DNA of 64,000 nt from Corynebacterium suicordis DSM 45110 (GTDB lineage Bacteria; Actinomycetota; Actinomycetes; Mycobacteriales; Mycobacteriaceae), in assembly GCF_015351405.1 (NCBI RefSeq), contig NZ_JADKMY010000001.1, positions 992,001-1,056,000 of the forward strand. Direction: 5' to 3'. Both the position numbers and the translations under genes were made by a program. Within the stretch, counting starts at the first letter, position 1; each line of letters starts with the position of its first letter. This document shows positions 34,228 to 44,899 of the stretch, piece by piece. The notes below the pieces were generated by a model. That model was not told where the DNA came from and did not search any database. It saw only the letters and a program-made list of their open reading frames with translations.

Positions 34228-34773
34228 ATGGCCGTTAAGATCAAGTTGCAGCGCGTGGGTAAGATCCGCAACGCTGAGTACCGTGTTGTCGTGGCAGATG
34301 CCCGCACCCGTCGTTCCGGCAAGGTTATCGAGAACCTGGGCATCTACCAGCCAGGTTACGAACCATCCATCATCCGCATCGATTCCGAGCGCGCACAGTA
34401 CTGGCTGGGAGTTGGCGCACAGCCAACCGAGCCAGTGGCAGCACTGCTCAAGGTGACCGGCGACTGGCAGAAGCACAAGGGCCTCGAGGGCGCCGAGGGC
34501 ACCCTGAAGCCACAGCCAGAGAAGAAGTCCAAGCTGGACCTGTTCAACGAGGCTCTCTCCGAGGCTTCCGAAGGCCCAACCGCTGAGGCCATCACCGAGA
34601 AGAAGCGCAAGGCCAAGGAAGACGCAGAAGCCAAGGCTGCCGCCGAGGTTGCTGCTGCTGAAGCCGCTGCTGAGAAGGAAGCTGCAGAAAAGGCTAAGGC
34701 CGAAGCTGCTGAGTCCGAGTCCGCTGATGAGGCTCCTGCAGAAGAAGCTCCTGCTGAGGAATCCGCAGAGTAA
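34228..34773 (+). CDS. rpsP: 30S ribosomal protein S16
   Basis: 181 aa, about double the bacterial norm. The first 85 residues are S16 proper ([29 protein letters not shown]). The rest is an Ala/Glu/Lys-rich tail likely to be helical and disordered, ending in acidic APAEE repeats. Such tails are common in actinobacterial S16. Ribosome site AAGGAG upstream of ATG. Followed by a strong terminator rather than directly by rimM. Confidence 0.96.
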   Translation: MAVKIKLQRVGKIRNAEYRVVVADARTRRSGKVIENLGIYQPGYEPSIIRIDSERAQYWLGVGAQPTEPVAALLKVTGDWQKHKGLEGAEGTLKPQPEKKSKLDLFNEALSEASEGPTAEAITEKKRKAKEDAEAKAAAEVAAAEAAAEKEAAEKAKAEAAESESADEAPAEEAPAEESAE

Positions 34774-34800
34774 TTCTGTACTAGTTCTTCGCTAGTGAAA

Positions 34801-34829
34801 GACCGACCCGTTTGGGTCGGTCTTTTTTT
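34801..34829 (+). terminator. Rho-independent terminator after rpsP
   Basis: GACCGACCC (34801-34809), loop GTTT, GGGTCGGTC (34814-34822), then seven T (34823-34829). A textbook intrinsic terminator that separates rpsP from gdhA. Confidence 0.92.
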
Positions 34830-34940
34830 GTGTGTGAAAAGGCCCGGGGAGCGTTGGTGAATGGGCGAGTGAGTGGATCCGAGCACCCCCAGCCGGGTGT
34901 CACGGAACCTGTGGGTCACCTAAACTCGCAGGAGTACTAG

Positions 34941-36329
<1,389 letters not shown>

Positions 36330-36355
36330 AGCAGGCGTGATTTAGACTAATCCGC

Positions 36356-36922
36356 ATGGTTGAAGTGCAGATTGGTCGCGTAATCAAACCCCACGGCGTG
36401 CGTGGGGAACTCGTGGTGGATGCCACCACCGACCAGCCAGAGCTGCGGTTCGCCAAGGGCACCGTGCTCAACGGCAAGCAGGCGGGCAAGGAGATCACCC
36501 TCACGGTGCGCTCCACCCGCCCACACCAGGGCCGCCTCCTGCTCACCGCGGAGGAAGTCCCGGATCGCAACGCAGCCGATACCCTGCGTGGCGTTCGCTT
36601 CTTCGCCGAGCCCATCCTCGATGAGGATGAAGAGTCCTATTACGATCACCAGCTCGAAGGCCTCCGCGTGCTCAACGTGGGGCCGGTCAGCGAAGAAGAG
36701 GCTTATGCCCGCGCCTATGAAGGCGCTCAGCCTGAGCCCGAGGATATCGGCGAAGTGGTAGCTGTTTCCCACAGCCCAGCCGGCATGCTGCTGGAAGTCA
36801 GCCTGGATGATCAGCCTGGCAAGACTGCCCTGATCCCTTTCCGCACGGCAATCGTTCCCATCGTGGATCTGGACAACGAGGCGCTGGTCATCACCCCGCC
36901 CGAAGGTCTGCTGGAACTCTAG
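36356..36922 (+). CDS. rimM: Ribosome maturation factor RimM
   Basis: 188 aa. Assists assembly of the 30S head. N-terminal RimM domain VQIGRVIKPHGVRGELVVDATTDQPELRF, and C-terminal PRC-barrel with LIPFRTAIVPIVDLDNEALVITPPEGLLEL. ATG 36356. trmD follows at 35 nt, the usual partner. Confidence 0.94.
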   Translation: MVEVQIGRVIKPHGVRGELVVDATTDQPELRFAKGTVLNGKQAGKEITLTVRSTRPHQGRLLLTAEEVPDRNAADTLRGVRFFAEPILDEDEESYYDHQLEGLRVLNVGPVSEEEAYARAYEGAQPEPEDIGEVVAVSHSPAGMLLEVSLDDQPGKTALIPFRTAIVPIVDLDNEALVITPPEGLLEL

Positions 36923-36957
36923 GAACGTGAACACGCTAGGAAATTGGTAGCAGACCT

Positions 36958-37818
36958 GTGCGCTTAGACATCATCACCATCTTTCCCGAGTACCTGGAGC
37001 CCCTCCGCCATGCTCTACTGGGCAAGGCCATTGAGCGCGGAATCCTGCAGGTCGGAGTGCATAATCTCCGCAGCTGGACCACCGACGTGCACCAAGCCGT
37101 GGATGATTCCCCTTACGGTGGCGGTCCCGGCATGGTCATGAAGCCGGAAGTGTGGGGCCCGGCTCTTGCGGATGTGGCAGCCCGCTCGGGCGCGGCCGCC
37201 GCAGCGGAGGATCTCACCTCCTCGGTCTCGCATCGTGCGTCTTCTCCTTCTTCTTTTATCGACGCCAACTCGGACCAGGGTGACGTCGATAAGAAACAAC
37301 CACTCCTGATTGTCCCCACGCCCGCGGGCGCCCCGTTCACCCAAGAGATGGCGGAGCGCTGGTCGAATGAGGACCACGTGGTCTTCGCCTGTGGTCGCTA
37401 CGAGGGGATTGACCAGCGCGTGGTGGACGATGCGGCGCGCACTTATCGGGTGGAAGAAGTATCCATCGGGGATTACGTGTTGATCGGTGGGGAAGTGGCC
37501 GTGCTGGTGATGGCCGAGGCGATGGTGCGGCTGATCCCCGGGGTGCTGGGCAATCAGGCCAGCCACCAGGAAGATAGTTTCCAGGATGGGTTGCTGGAAG
37601 GCCCGAGCTACACCAAGCCGCGAGTGTGGAATGACCTCGAAGTGCCTCCGGTATTGCTCAGTGGAAACCACGGCAAGGTGGAGCGGTGGCGTCGGGATCA
37701 GGCGCTTCTGCGTACCTCCGCGCGGCGCCCGGATCTGCTCAATCGGCTGCGCGTGGCGGGGGAGATTTCTGCCCGGGATGAGAAGGCGTTGGAGTTGGGG
37801 CGCTCGCCGGAAGAGTAG
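36958..37818 (+). CDS. trmD: tRNA (guanine37-N1)-methyltransferase with an extra insertion
   Basis: Methylates G37 of tRNA to prevent +1 frameshifting. SPOUT motifs are intact: DIITIFPEYLEPLRHAL, SPYGGGPGMVMKPEVW, FACGRYEGIDQRVV and SIGDYVLIGGEVAVLVMAEA (trefoil knot). 286 aa against about 230-250 in relatives. The excess is mainly residues 75-114, a Ser/Ala/Asp-rich segment just before LLIVPTPAG; mycobacterial TrmD lacks it. The DNA of that segment contains two dispersed-motif copies in inverted orientation (37260, 37283). The catalytic regions flank the insert unharmed, so the enzyme is probably active. Confidence 0.95.
   Translation: MRLDIITIFPEYLEPLRHALLGKAIERGILQVGVHNLRSWTTDVHQAVDDSPYGGGPGMVMKPEVWGPALADVAARSGAAAAAEDLTSSVSHRASSPSSFIDANSDQGDVDKKQPLLIVPTPAGAPFTQEMAERWSNEDHVVFACGRYEGIDQRVVDDAARTYRVEEVSIGDYVLIGGEVAVLVMAEAMVRLIPGVLGNQASHQEDSFQDGLLEGPSYTKPRVWNDLEVPPVLLSGNHGKVERWRRDQALLRTSARRPDLLNRLRVAGEISARDEKALELGRSPEE
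37241..37300. repeat. Inverted pair of dispersed motifs inside trmD
   Basis: TTATCGACG at 37257-37265 can pair with CGTCGATAA at 37284-37292. The first arm belongs to a full minus-strand copy (core CGACGCC 37260-37266, preceded by a T/C-rich run); the second has a variant core GACGTCG followed by ATAAGAAAC. The pair falls within the lineage-specific insertion of TrmD and keeps the reading frame. Confidence 0.6.
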
Positions 37819-37875
37819 GTGCAGAGTGCTGGGCGGTAGGCGGGGTCGCGCGCGCTGCCTACTAAGGTAGGCGGA

Positions 37876-40266
37876 ATGATTTCCCAGACTATTGCGCACG
37901 AACTCCATGTCAGCGAGAAGGATGTGCGGGCCACCATTGCCCTGCTGGACGAGGGCAACACGGTGCCCTTCATCGCCCGTTATCGCAAGGAAGCCACCGG
38001 TGGTCTGGACGATTCGCAGCTGCGCACCCTGGAGGCTCGGCTGAACTACCTGCGGGAATTGGAAGAGCGTAAAGCTGCAGTCCTTGACGCGATCGAATCC
38101 CAGGGCAAGTTGACCGAGGAGCTACGCACGGAAATCCTGGCGGTGGAAACCAAGGCGCGGCTGGAGGATTTGTACCTCCCCTATAAAACGAAGCGCCGCA
38201 CGAAGGCCACGATTGCCCGGGAAGCGGGCTTGGAACCACTGGCTCAGAAACTGCTTGCGGGCACTTCAGAGGATCCCGCGAAGCTGGCAGCTGAGTACAT
38301 CACCGAGGTCTTTGCCGATGCTGCATCCGTGCTCACGGGTGCGCGGCACATTGTGGTGGAGGACATCGCCACTGATGCAGACGTGGTGGGCCGGATTCGC
38401 GAGGAATACTTCAAGCGCGGCAGTGCCATCTCCGAGGTGATCGCCGGGCAGGAGGATGCCGGATCCAAGTACCGCGATTACTTCGAGTTTTCCGAGCCAT
38501 TCCACAAGTTGCCCAGCCACCGCATCCTGGCGCTGCTGCGCGGGGAGACCGAAGGCGTGCTGCGCGTGAACTTCGCCGCTGGTGATGGCGCCGATGAGGA
38601 TGCAGATAATGCCTACTTCCAGCATCTGATTGCCCAGCTGGCAGAGCTGGAACCGCAGGGGGATGCCGCGGACAAATTCCGCGCCGAGTGCGTGCGCTTC
38701 GCGTGGCGGACCAAGCTCTCCGTGAGCTCCGCGGTGGACGTGCGAATGCGGCTCAAGGAACGCGCCGATGAAGGTGCGGTGCAGGTGTTTTCCCGGAACC
38801 TGCGGGATCTGCTGCTGGCCGCGCCCGCGGGACAACGCGCCACGCTGGGCTTGGACCCGGGATACCGCAACGGTGTGAAGTGTGCCGTGGTGGATTCCAC
38901 GGGCAAGGTGCTGGACACCGTGGTGGTCTACCCGCACCAGGGGCAGGCCAAGTGGGAACAAGCGCGGGCAATCCTGGCGGACATGACAGCCAAGCACCGC
39001 GTGGAGCTCCTGGCAGTGGGAAATGGCACGGCCTCGCGAGAGACGGAAAAGCTGGCCCGCGAGATCGCGGATCTCATCGCGCAGGCAGGCGGCAGCAAAC
39101 CTCAGTCGGTCATCGTCTCTGAATCCGGCGCATCCGTGTATTCGGCCTCTGAAGTGGCCGCGCGTGAATTCCCGGATATGGATGTCTCCCTGCGCGGGGC
39201 GGTATCCATTGCCCGTCGCCTGCAGGATCCCCTGGCTGAGCTGGTGAAGATCGACCCGAAATCAATCGGCGTGGGCCAGTACCAGCACGACGTGAACCAG
39301 ACACTCCTCTCCGCCGGCTTGGATTCCGTGGTGGAGGACGCCGTGAACTCCGTGGGCGTGGACGTGAACTCCGCCTCCACCCAGCTGCTGGAACGCGTGG
39401 CGGGCGTGACCTCCACCCTGGCCAGCAACATCGTGGGCTACCGCGATGAAAACGGAGCCTTCGCCTCCCGCAAGGAATTGCTGAAGGTGCCACGCCTGGG
39501 TCCTAAGGCATTCGAGCAGGCCGCGGGATTCCTGCGCATCCACGGTGCCAAAGACCCGCTGGATTCCTCCGCCGTGCACCCCGAGGCATACCCGCTGGTC
39601 CACCAGATCGGCGAGCAAGCTGGGCTGACCGTGGACGCGCTGATTGGGAATACGCGGGCGCTTTCCGGAATGCGCCCGGAACAGTTCGCCGATGAGAAGT
39701 TCGGCGTGCCGACAGTTACCGACGTCCTGGCAGAGCTGGACAAACCTGGACGAGACCCCCGCCCGACGTTCGAGACGGCGCGGTTTGCTGATGGCGTCGA
39801 AAAAATTTCTGACCTCACCGAGGGCATGATCCTAGAGGGCACCGTGACCAACGTGGCTGCCTTCGGCGCGTTCGTGGACGTGGGCGTACACCAGGATGGG
39901 CTGGTTCACGTCTCCGCGATGAGCACGTCTTTTGTCCAGGATCCGCACGAGGTGGTGTCCTCCGGACAAGTGGTGAAGGTGCGCGTGGTGGACGTTGATG
40001 TGCAGCGCCAGCGCATCGGGTTGTCGCTCGTTCTTTCTTCCGACGCCACCAGCTCCGGCAAAAACAGCGCGTCACGCGGGGAGCAGCGGAATGGCGGTAA
40101 GGGGAGCGCACAGGGTTCCGGGTCTCGAGGTGCTGGCGGGAAGAACCACAACCGAGGTAAAGAACAGCGCGGCCAGCAGGGTTCCAAACAAGGATCGAAG
40201 CAGGGATCCAAGCAGGGGAGCGGCGGCGGTTCGCTGGCTGATGCCTTGCGAAAGGCCGGTTTCTAA
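37876..40266 (+). CDS. tex: Tex family RNA-binding transcription accessory protein
   Basis: 796 aa. Tex N-terminal domain (VRATIALLDEGNTVPFIARYRKEATGGLDD), YqgF-like region with LGLDPGYRNGVKCAVVD, helix-hairpin-helix segment (VNSASTQLLERVAGVTSTLA), and a C-terminal S1 domain (GMILEGTVTNVAAFGAFVDVGVHQDGLVHVS). A Gly/Ser/Lys/Gln tail with three GSKQ repeats ends the protein. Tex binds nucleic acid and affects transcription and stress tolerance. Two dispersed-motif copies fall near its 3' end (39793, 40041). Confidence 0.94.
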   Translation: MISQTIAHELHVSEKDVRATIALLDEGNTVPFIARYRKEATGGLDDSQLRTLEARLNYLRELEERKAAVLDAIESQGKLTEELRTEILAVETKARLEDLYLPYKTKRRTKATIAREAGLEPLAQKLLAGTSEDPAKLAAEYITEVFADAASVLTGARHIVVEDIATDADVVGRIREEYFKRGSAISEVIAGQEDAGSKYRDYFEFSEPFHKLPSHRILALLRGETEGVLRVNFAAGDGADEDADNAYFQHLIAQLAELEPQGDAADKFRAECVRFAWRTKLSVSSAVDVRMRLKERADEGAVQVFSRNLRDLLLAAPAGQRATLGLDPGYRNGVKCAVVDSTGKVLDTVVVYPHQGQAKWEQARAILADMTAKHRVELLAVGNGTASRETEKLAREIADLIAQAGGSKPQSVIVSESGASVYSASEVAAREFPDMDVSLRGAVSIARRLQDPLAELVKIDPKSIGVGQYQHDVNQTLLSAGLDSVVEDAVNSVGVDVNSASTQLLERVAGVTSTLASNIVGYRDENGAFASRKELLKVPRLGPKAFEQAAGFLRIHGAKDPLDSSAVHPEAYPLVHQIGEQAGLTVDALIGNTRALSGMRPEQFADEKFGVPTVTDVLAELDKPGRDPRPTFETARFADGVEKISDLTEGMILEGTVTNVAAFGAFVDVGVHQDGLVHVSAMSTSFVQDPHEVVSSGQVVKVRVVDVDVQRQRIGLSLVLSSDATSSGKNSASRGEQRNGGKGSAQGSGSRGAGGKNHNRGKEQRGQQGSKQGSKQGSKQGSGGGSLADALRKAGF

Positions 40267-40302
40267 ATCCGCGCGCTAAATAGATTGCCCGGCGGGTCTT
40301 AT

Positions 40303-40332
40303 TTGCCTGTTCGCGGCACCTGCTGGCATACT
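40303..40332 (+). promoter_or_regulatory. Candidate rplS promoter
   Basis: -35-like TTGCCT (40303-40308), 18-nt spacer, -10-like CATACT (40327-40332), about 100 nt ahead of rplS. The leader that follows has a GGGT/ACCC hairpin and the palindrome GAGGATCCTC (40395-40404). A leader-mediated control of L19 is possible but unproven. Confidence 0.4.
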
Positions 40333-40432
40333 GCTTAAGTTAATCAGTTGTGGGTACGAACCCGTAGGCGCATCCAAGAGGGATGAAAAGCCGCGAGGAT
40401 CCTCTATCCAGACGAATACGAAGGATTCTTCT

Positions 40433-40774
40433 ATGCATATTCTCGACAAGGTCGATGCAGCGCAATTGCGTTCCGACATCCCAGATTTCCGCCCAGGCGA
40501 TAGCGTTGACGTGCACGTCAAGGTCATCGAGGGTTCCAAGTCCCGTATCCAGGTGTTCCGCGGTGTAGTCATTCGCCGTCAGAACTCCGGTATCCGCGAG
40601 ACCTTCACCGCCCGCAAGATCTCCTTCGGCATCGGTGTGGAGCGCACCTTCCCAGTGCACTCCCCAAATATCGATCACATCGATATCCTCTCCCGCGGCA
40701 AGGTGCGCCGCGCGAAGCTGTACTACCTGCGCGATCTGCGCGGCAAGGCAGCCAAGATCAAGGAAAAGCGCTAA
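40433..40774 (+). CDS. rplS: 50S ribosomal protein L19
   Basis: 113 aa, standard length. [56 protein letters not shown] is the L19 core; the C-terminal [22 protein letters not shown] is conserved. It lies at the 30S-50S interface. GAAGGA is 8 nt before ATG. In many bacteria it closes the rpsP-rimM-trmD operon; here tex intervenes and a separate promoter is likely. Confidence 0.97.
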   Translation: MHILDKVDAAQLRSDIPDFRPGDSVDVHVKVIEGSKSRIQVFRGVVIRRQNSGIRETFTARKISFGIGVERTFPVHSPNIDHIDILSRGKVRRAKLYYLRDLRGKAAKIKEKR

Positions 40775-40926
40775 GCTTCTCCCGCATCACAGAGCCCTCA
40801 ACTGGCGTCCGCTTCACAGTGGATCCAGATGGGGGTTTTTCCTGTTGTCTGCAAAGATAATGGAACCCGACGTGGCCGAGCCTGAGGCGTTTAACCCCAC
40901 CGGCTCCACTGGTACGCTGACTCCTT

Positions 40927-41745
40927 GTGAATAGTCATCGCGAAGAAAGTTCTGACTCCGCTGAGCAGAGCAATGCAAAGGGAAAAAGCTCCGCTGCTCC
41001 CGTCTCCACGAAGGTGAAGAAGGAGAAGGCAGAGAAGAAAACCTACCCGTGGTGGGTGGAGATGCCCATCATCATCGTGGTGACACTCCTGCTGCTCGGA
41101 GCCTTCAACACGTTCGTGGGTCGCATGTACCTGATTCCTTCGGAGTCCATGGAACCCACGCTGCATGGCTGTGCCGGCTGTGAGCCTGACCGGATCTTCG
41201 TGAACAAGCTGGCCTATGGCGATGGGGAATCCCCAGAGCCCGGCGAGGTCGTGGTATTTGTGGGAACCGATTCGTGGAACACCGAATACACCACCCAGCG
41301 GTCCGGAAACCGCGTCATCCGCGGTATTCAGAATGCCGGTAGCTACATCGGATTGGTCGCACCTGATGAGAACACCCTGGTCAAGCGAGTCATCGCCACC
41401 GGTGGGCAAACCGTGGAATGCCAAGAGGGCGATTCCGGAATCAAGGTTGACGGCAAGGTCCTCAACGAGCCGTACATCAACAATCCTCCCACCTACGCGA
41501 TTAGCGATACCCCGACCGGCTCAGCAGCCTGCGGCGGCGAATTCTTCGGCCCCGTCACCGTTCCAGACGGCAACATCTGGGTGATGGGCGATAACCGCAC
41601 CAACTCCCTGGATTCCCGCGGACACATGGGTGACCAACTCCAGGGCACCATCCCCGTGGACAACGTGGTGGGAGAAGTCGAAGCAATTGTGCTGCCGTTT
41701 TCCCGCATCGGCGGCGTGGACTCCGTAGATAACCAAGCTGCCTAG
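40927..41745 (+). CDS. lepB: Signal peptidase I
   Basis: 272 aa. A basic Ser/Lys-rich cytoplasmic N-terminus, one transmembrane segment (about 45-62), then the catalytic Ser74 in PSESMEPTL and Lys153 in LVKRVIATGGQTVE; box E is MGDNRTNSLDSRGHMG. Removes signal peptides of secreted proteins at the outer face of the membrane. Start GTG 40927; an alternative downstream start would remove the basic tail only. Confidence 0.94.
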   Translation: MNSHREESSDSAEQSNAKGKSSAAPVSTKVKKEKAEKKTYPWWVEMPIIIVVTLLLLGAFNTFVGRMYLIPSESMEPTLHGCAGCEPDRIFVNKLAYGDGESPEPGEVVVFVGTDSWNTEYTTQRSGNRVIRGIQNAGSYIGLVAPDENTLVKRVIATGGQTVECQEGDSGIKVDGKVLNEPYINNPPTYAISDTPTGSAACGGEFFGPVTVPDGNIWVMGDNRTNSLDSRGHMGDQLQGTIPVDNVVGEVEAIVLPFSRIGGVDSVDNQAA

Positions 41746-41757
41746 CCCACACGTCTC

Positions 41758-42453
41758 TTGCTTTCCCCCGAACATCCCGCGAGCCTGACCCGCGGACAGC
41801 TGCAGTCACTCCCGCATTCCCGCACCCTCGAGCACGCGTTGCACGAGGCGGGCTTGGGCCCCGTGGCCGGCGTGGATGAGGCAGGCCGCGGGGCGTGCTG
41901 CGGCCCCATCACCATGGCTGCGTGCATCCTGCCGCCCGGTCCCATCCCAGAGCTGGACACGCTCACGGATTCCAAGAAGCTCTCGCCGAAGAAGCGCGAT
42001 CATCTCTTCGACCTCATCAAAGCCACGGCTGAGGCGTTTTCTGTGGTGCACATTTCGGCGTCGGAAATAGATCGGCGAGGCATCCAGCCGGCGAACGTGG
42101 ACGGGATGCGACGCGCGGTGGCGGGGCTTTCCACCATTCCCGGATACGTGCTCACCGATGCGGTGCGGGTGCCTGGCCTGCCACAACCCCACCTGCCGAT
42201 GCTCAAGGGCGATCAGCTGTCCCGCTGTATCAGTGCAGCGAGCGTGCTGGCGAAAGTCTCCCGGGATCGGCTCATGGTGGCGCTGGATGCCGAATATCCC
42301 GAGTACGGATTGGCCGGGCACAAGGGTTATGGCACGGCCGCGCACATGGCTGCGGTGAGTCTGCATGGCGGAACCCCGCATCACCGTTACACTTACAAAA
42401 ATGTGGCTGCGGCTCGTTCCGAGTACCAGCAACGGTTGCAACCAGAGGCATGA
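41758..42453 (+). CDS. rnhB: Ribonuclease HII
   Basis: Removes ribonucleotides and RNA primers from DNA hybrids. 231 aa as written. [14 protein letters not shown] gives the first catalytic Asp-Glu; [14 protein letters not shown] and [25 protein letters not shown] follow. The start is uncertain: TTG 41758 lacks a good ribosome site, but I see no better codon before the conserved domain at residue 37. It follows lepB by 12 nt and is likely cotranscribed. Confidence 0.92.
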   Translation: MLSPEHPASLTRGQLQSLPHSRTLEHALHEAGLGPVAGVDEAGRGACCGPITMAACILPPGPIPELDTLTDSKKLSPKKRDHLFDLIKATAEAFSVVHISASEIDRRGIQPANVDGMRRAVAGLSTIPGYVLTDAVRVPGLPQPHLPMLKGDQLSRCISAASVLAKVSRDRLMVALDAEYPEYGLAGHKGYGTAAHMAAVSLHGGTPHHRYTYKNVAAARSEYQQRLQPEA

Positions 42454-42502
42454 ATGGCCGAATGTTCGGTCGCGCGATTTCCCGGAAGGTGTGGACGCTC
42501 AA

Positions 42503-42811
42503 GTGAGTACTGAAGACCTGGATGATTACGAGGCAAACGTCGAGCTCTCCATGTACCGCGAGTACCGCGACGTGGTCAGCCAGTTTTCCTACGTGGTAGA
42601 GACGGAGCGTCGTTTCTACCTGGCCAACGCAGTGGAGTTGATTCCCCGCAACTCCGGCGGCGAGGTCTACTACGAGGTCCGTATGTCCGACGCCTGGGTA
42701 TGGGACATGTACCGCCCCGCCCGCTTCGTGCGCTACGTCCGCGTGATCACCTACAAGGACGTGAACATAGAGGAGCTGGACAAGCCGGAGCTGCAGCTTC
42801 CGGAGAACTAG
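42503..42811 (+). CDS. DUF2469 protein
   Basis: 102 aa, acidic. STEDLDDYEANVELSMYREYRD and VVETERRFYLANAVELIPRNSGGEVYYEVRMSDAWVWDMYRPARFV match mycobacterial Rv2901c nearly throughout. The start is set at GTG 42503 from that similarity; the open frame extends upstream inside rnhB but without homology. Always beside rnhB in actinobacteria; function unknown. Confidence 0.9.
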   Translation: MSTEDLDDYEANVELSMYREYRDVVSQFSYVVETERRFYLANAVELIPRNSGGEVYYEVRMSDAWVWDMYRPARFVRYVRVITYKDVNIEELDKPELQLPEN

Positions 42812-42849
42812 CTCTCCGTTTCTTCCCTTTCTTTTCTTTCCTTCTCCAC

Positions 42850-42890
42850 AGGCCAGGCGCTTTCCACAGCGTCCTGGCCTTTTGTTGTTT
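42850..42890 (+). terminator. Rho-independent terminator after DUF2469 gene
   Basis: AGGCCAGG-CGCT (42850-42861) pairs with AGCG-T-CCTGGCCT (42868-42880) with one bulged T, followed by TTTTGTTGTTT. Good stem and T-rich tail. It ends the lepB-rnhB-DUF2469 unit. Confidence 0.85.
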
Positions 42891-42920
42891 CCCCTCCCTT
42901 TTTCCCGACGCCACCCTCCA
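42885..42920 (-). repeat. Intergenic copy of dispersed motif upstream of yraN
   Basis: Minus-strand core (CGACGCC on the plus strand at 42906-42912). Read in motif orientation it is GGAGGGTGGCGTCGGGAAAA followed by AGGGAGGGG. It begins within the T-tail of the preceding terminator and ends 24 nt before yraN. Confidence 0.55.
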
Positions 42921-42943
42921 GGCCCTCAGGCATCCTCTGATTC

Positions 42944-43306
42944 ATGACTACAAAGGCAATGGGGGACGCGGGTGAAGACTGCGCGGTGCGCTACCTGAGC
43001 GAGATGGGGTGGCAGGTGCTGGAACGGAACTGGGAATGCCGGGTGGGGGAGCTGGATATCGTGGCTCTTTCTGCCGGGGTGCTGGTGTTCGTGGAAGTGA
43101 AGTACCGAACGCGAACCCGATTCGGTTCCGGGGCAGAAGCCATCACTCCTGCGAAGATTCGCCGGGTGACTGCAACAGCTTTGCAATGGATGGAGTCTCA
43201 TCGCCGCGAACTGCAGGCGCGGGGCGCCAACTCCTCGCCGTTGCGCTTCGATGTCATAGACGTGGGCCCAGCCGGGGTGCGCCAGCATATTCAGGGCGCG
43301 TGGTAG
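42944..43306 (+). CDS. yraN: UPF0102 (YraN) nuclease-like protein
   Basis: 120 aa with a Holliday-junction-resolvase/restriction-endonuclease-like core: GDAGEDCAVRYL, GELDIVALSAGVLVFVEVKYRT (the PD-(E/D)xK-type acidic and Lys residues) and ITPAKIRRVTATALQWM. Almost always adjacent to comM/dprA, as here, suggesting a DNA-processing role, but no activity is established. comM starts 3 nt after its stop. Confidence 0.92.
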   Translation: MTTKAMGDAGEDCAVRYLSEMGWQVLERNWECRVGELDIVALSAGVLVFVEVKYRTRTRFGSGAEAITPAKIRRVTATALQWMESHRRELQARGANSSPLRFDVIDVGPAGVRQHIQGAW

Positions 43307-43309
43307 CTG

Positions 43310-44899
43310 ATGGCGGTGGGGTACTCGTTCGCGATGGCGCTGGAGGGCCTTGAGGGTCTGGTGATCCGCGTGGAGTGTGATCTGGGCCTGGGACTTCCTG
43401 GAATCAGTGTGATCGGCATGGGCGATGCTGCGGTGGTGCAGGCGCGGGATCGGATCCGCGCGGCCATGAATAATTCCGGGATGCACTGGCCTGGCCAAAA
43501 GGTAGTGATGAGCCTTTCCCCGGCTGGAGTGCCAAAACACGGGGCAGGGTATGACCTGGCGATGGTGTGTGCGATGTTGGCCGCTCGCACCGGTAGCACT
43601 GGGATGCAGGAACGCCTGCGGCATAGCATCTTGGTGGGCGAGCTGAGCTTGGATGGCAGGTTGCGCAGCGTACCGGGCATCCTTCCTCGGGCAGTGGCCG
43701 CGAGCCGCCGAGGGATGAACATATTGGTGGTGCCCGAGGCGAATCATTCAGAGGCCGCTCACGTGGCCGCGCTGGTGGATGGGGTGCAGATCCTGGTGGC
43801 CTCTAACCTGCGGGATGTGGCCGAATGGCTGACCACGGGGCGCGGATTGCTGGAGGCACGCGAGTTCGCCGAGTTGATCGCGCAGGGATCGGAAACGCAG
43901 GAGCCGGGGATACACGGGGAAAACGTCTCTGAGACACCGGATATGGCAGACGTGGTCTCCCAACCCGAAGCCCGGCGCGCCCTGGAAGTGGCCGCCGCGG
44001 GTGGGCATCACCTGTTGTTCGTGGGGCCACCCGGAACCGGAAAGTCTATGCTCGCTCAGCGACTGCCCGGGATCCTGCCAGAGCTTCAACCACACGAGCT
44101 TTTGGAAAGCGCTGCGCTGCACTCCATCGCCGGGGCACACAGTCAGATCCAGCAGATCTTCCGCGGCCAGCGGGTCTTCATCGCCCCGCACCACACCGTT
44201 ACTCAGGCTGGGCTCGTTGGTGGGGGTGCGCGGCCGAAACCCGGAGCCGTGAGCCTGGCCCATCACGGGGTGTTGTTTCTGGATGAGATCGCGGAGATGT
44301 CCCGCCCAGTGCTGGACACGTTGCGCGTGCCTATGGAATCCGAGTGCGTGGAGCTAACCCGCCAACAACGCACAGTGCGATTCCCCGCGAAGTTTCAGTT
44401 GGTGTGTGCGGCCAACCCTTGCCCGTGTGGAGCGGAGTTCGCAGCTCAATGCACGTGCGCCTCGGGTGCTCGGATGAAGTATCAAGCCAAGCTTTCCGGA
44501 CCCTTGCGGGATCGGATTGACCTGTTCGCGCGGACGAGGAGCAATACCTTGGCCACGCTGACCCTGGGAGGAGAGGAAAGCTCGGCTCAGGTGAGGCAGC
44601 GGGTAGTGGAGGCAGACGCACGAGCGCGGAGGCGATGGGGCGGCGTCGATAAAGAAGGCACCTATTCCGGGGCGGTGAACGCGACGATCTCCGGCAAGGT
44701 CTTGCGCACGGAGGCACCCGCCGAAGAAGCGGGGATGTGGGCGCTGCAGGACTTCCTACGGAGGGGATCGCTCTCACAGCGCGGGGTGGATAGGGCACTG
44801 CGAGTGAGTTGGACGCTTGCGGACCTGCAAGGCAAAGACAAACCGGGAGTAGCCGAAGTTCTCGATGCAGTGGAGATATACAGCGATGACATTCAGTGA
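43310..44899 (+). CDS. comM: YifB/ComM-family Mg-chelatase-like AAA+ ATPase
   Basis: 529 aa. An N-terminal ChlI-type domain (VRVECDLGLGLPGISVIGMGDAAV, KVVMSLSPAGVPKHGAGYDLA), AAA+ core with VGPPGTGKSMLAQRLPGILP and LFLDEIAEM, and a C-terminal Mg-chelatase region. ComM is a branch-migration helicase that promotes integration of transformed DNA in naturally competent species. A zinc-type Cys cluster (ANPCPCG, CTCAS) is visible. It overlaps dprA by 14 nt. Confidence 0.93.
   Translation: MAVGYSFAMALEGLEGLVIRVECDLGLGLPGISVIGMGDAAVVQARDRIRAAMNNSGMHWPGQKVVMSLSPAGVPKHGAGYDLAMVCAMLAARTGSTGMQERLRHSILVGELSLDGRLRSVPGILPRAVAASRRGMNILVVPEANHSEAAHVAALVDGVQILVASNLRDVAEWLTTGRGLLEAREFAELIAQGSETQEPGIHGENVSETPDMADVVSQPEARRALEVAAAGGHHLLFVGPPGTGKSMLAQRLPGILPELQPHELLESAALHSIAGAHSQIQQIFRGQRVFIAPHHTVTQAGLVGGGARPKPGAVSLAHHGVLFLDEIAEMSRPVLDTLRVPMESECVELTRQQRTVRFPAKFQLVCAANPCPCGAEFAAQCTCASGARMKYQAKLSGPLRDRIDLFARTRSNTLATLTLGGEESSAQVRQRVVEADARARRRWGGVDKEGTYSGAVNATISGKVLRTEAPAEEAGMWALQDFLRRGSLSQRGVDRALRVSWTLADLQGKDKPGVAEVLDAVEIYSDDIQ

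Noticed and set aside
37818-37875. Possible regulatory element between trmD and tex
   Set aside because: Only 57 nt with no clear promoter, hairpin or repeat.
40333-40432. Known L19 leader RNA class ahead of rplS
   Set aside because: Local hairpins exist (GGGT/ACCC and GAGGATCCTC), but they do not match an L19 leader structure that I can recognise.
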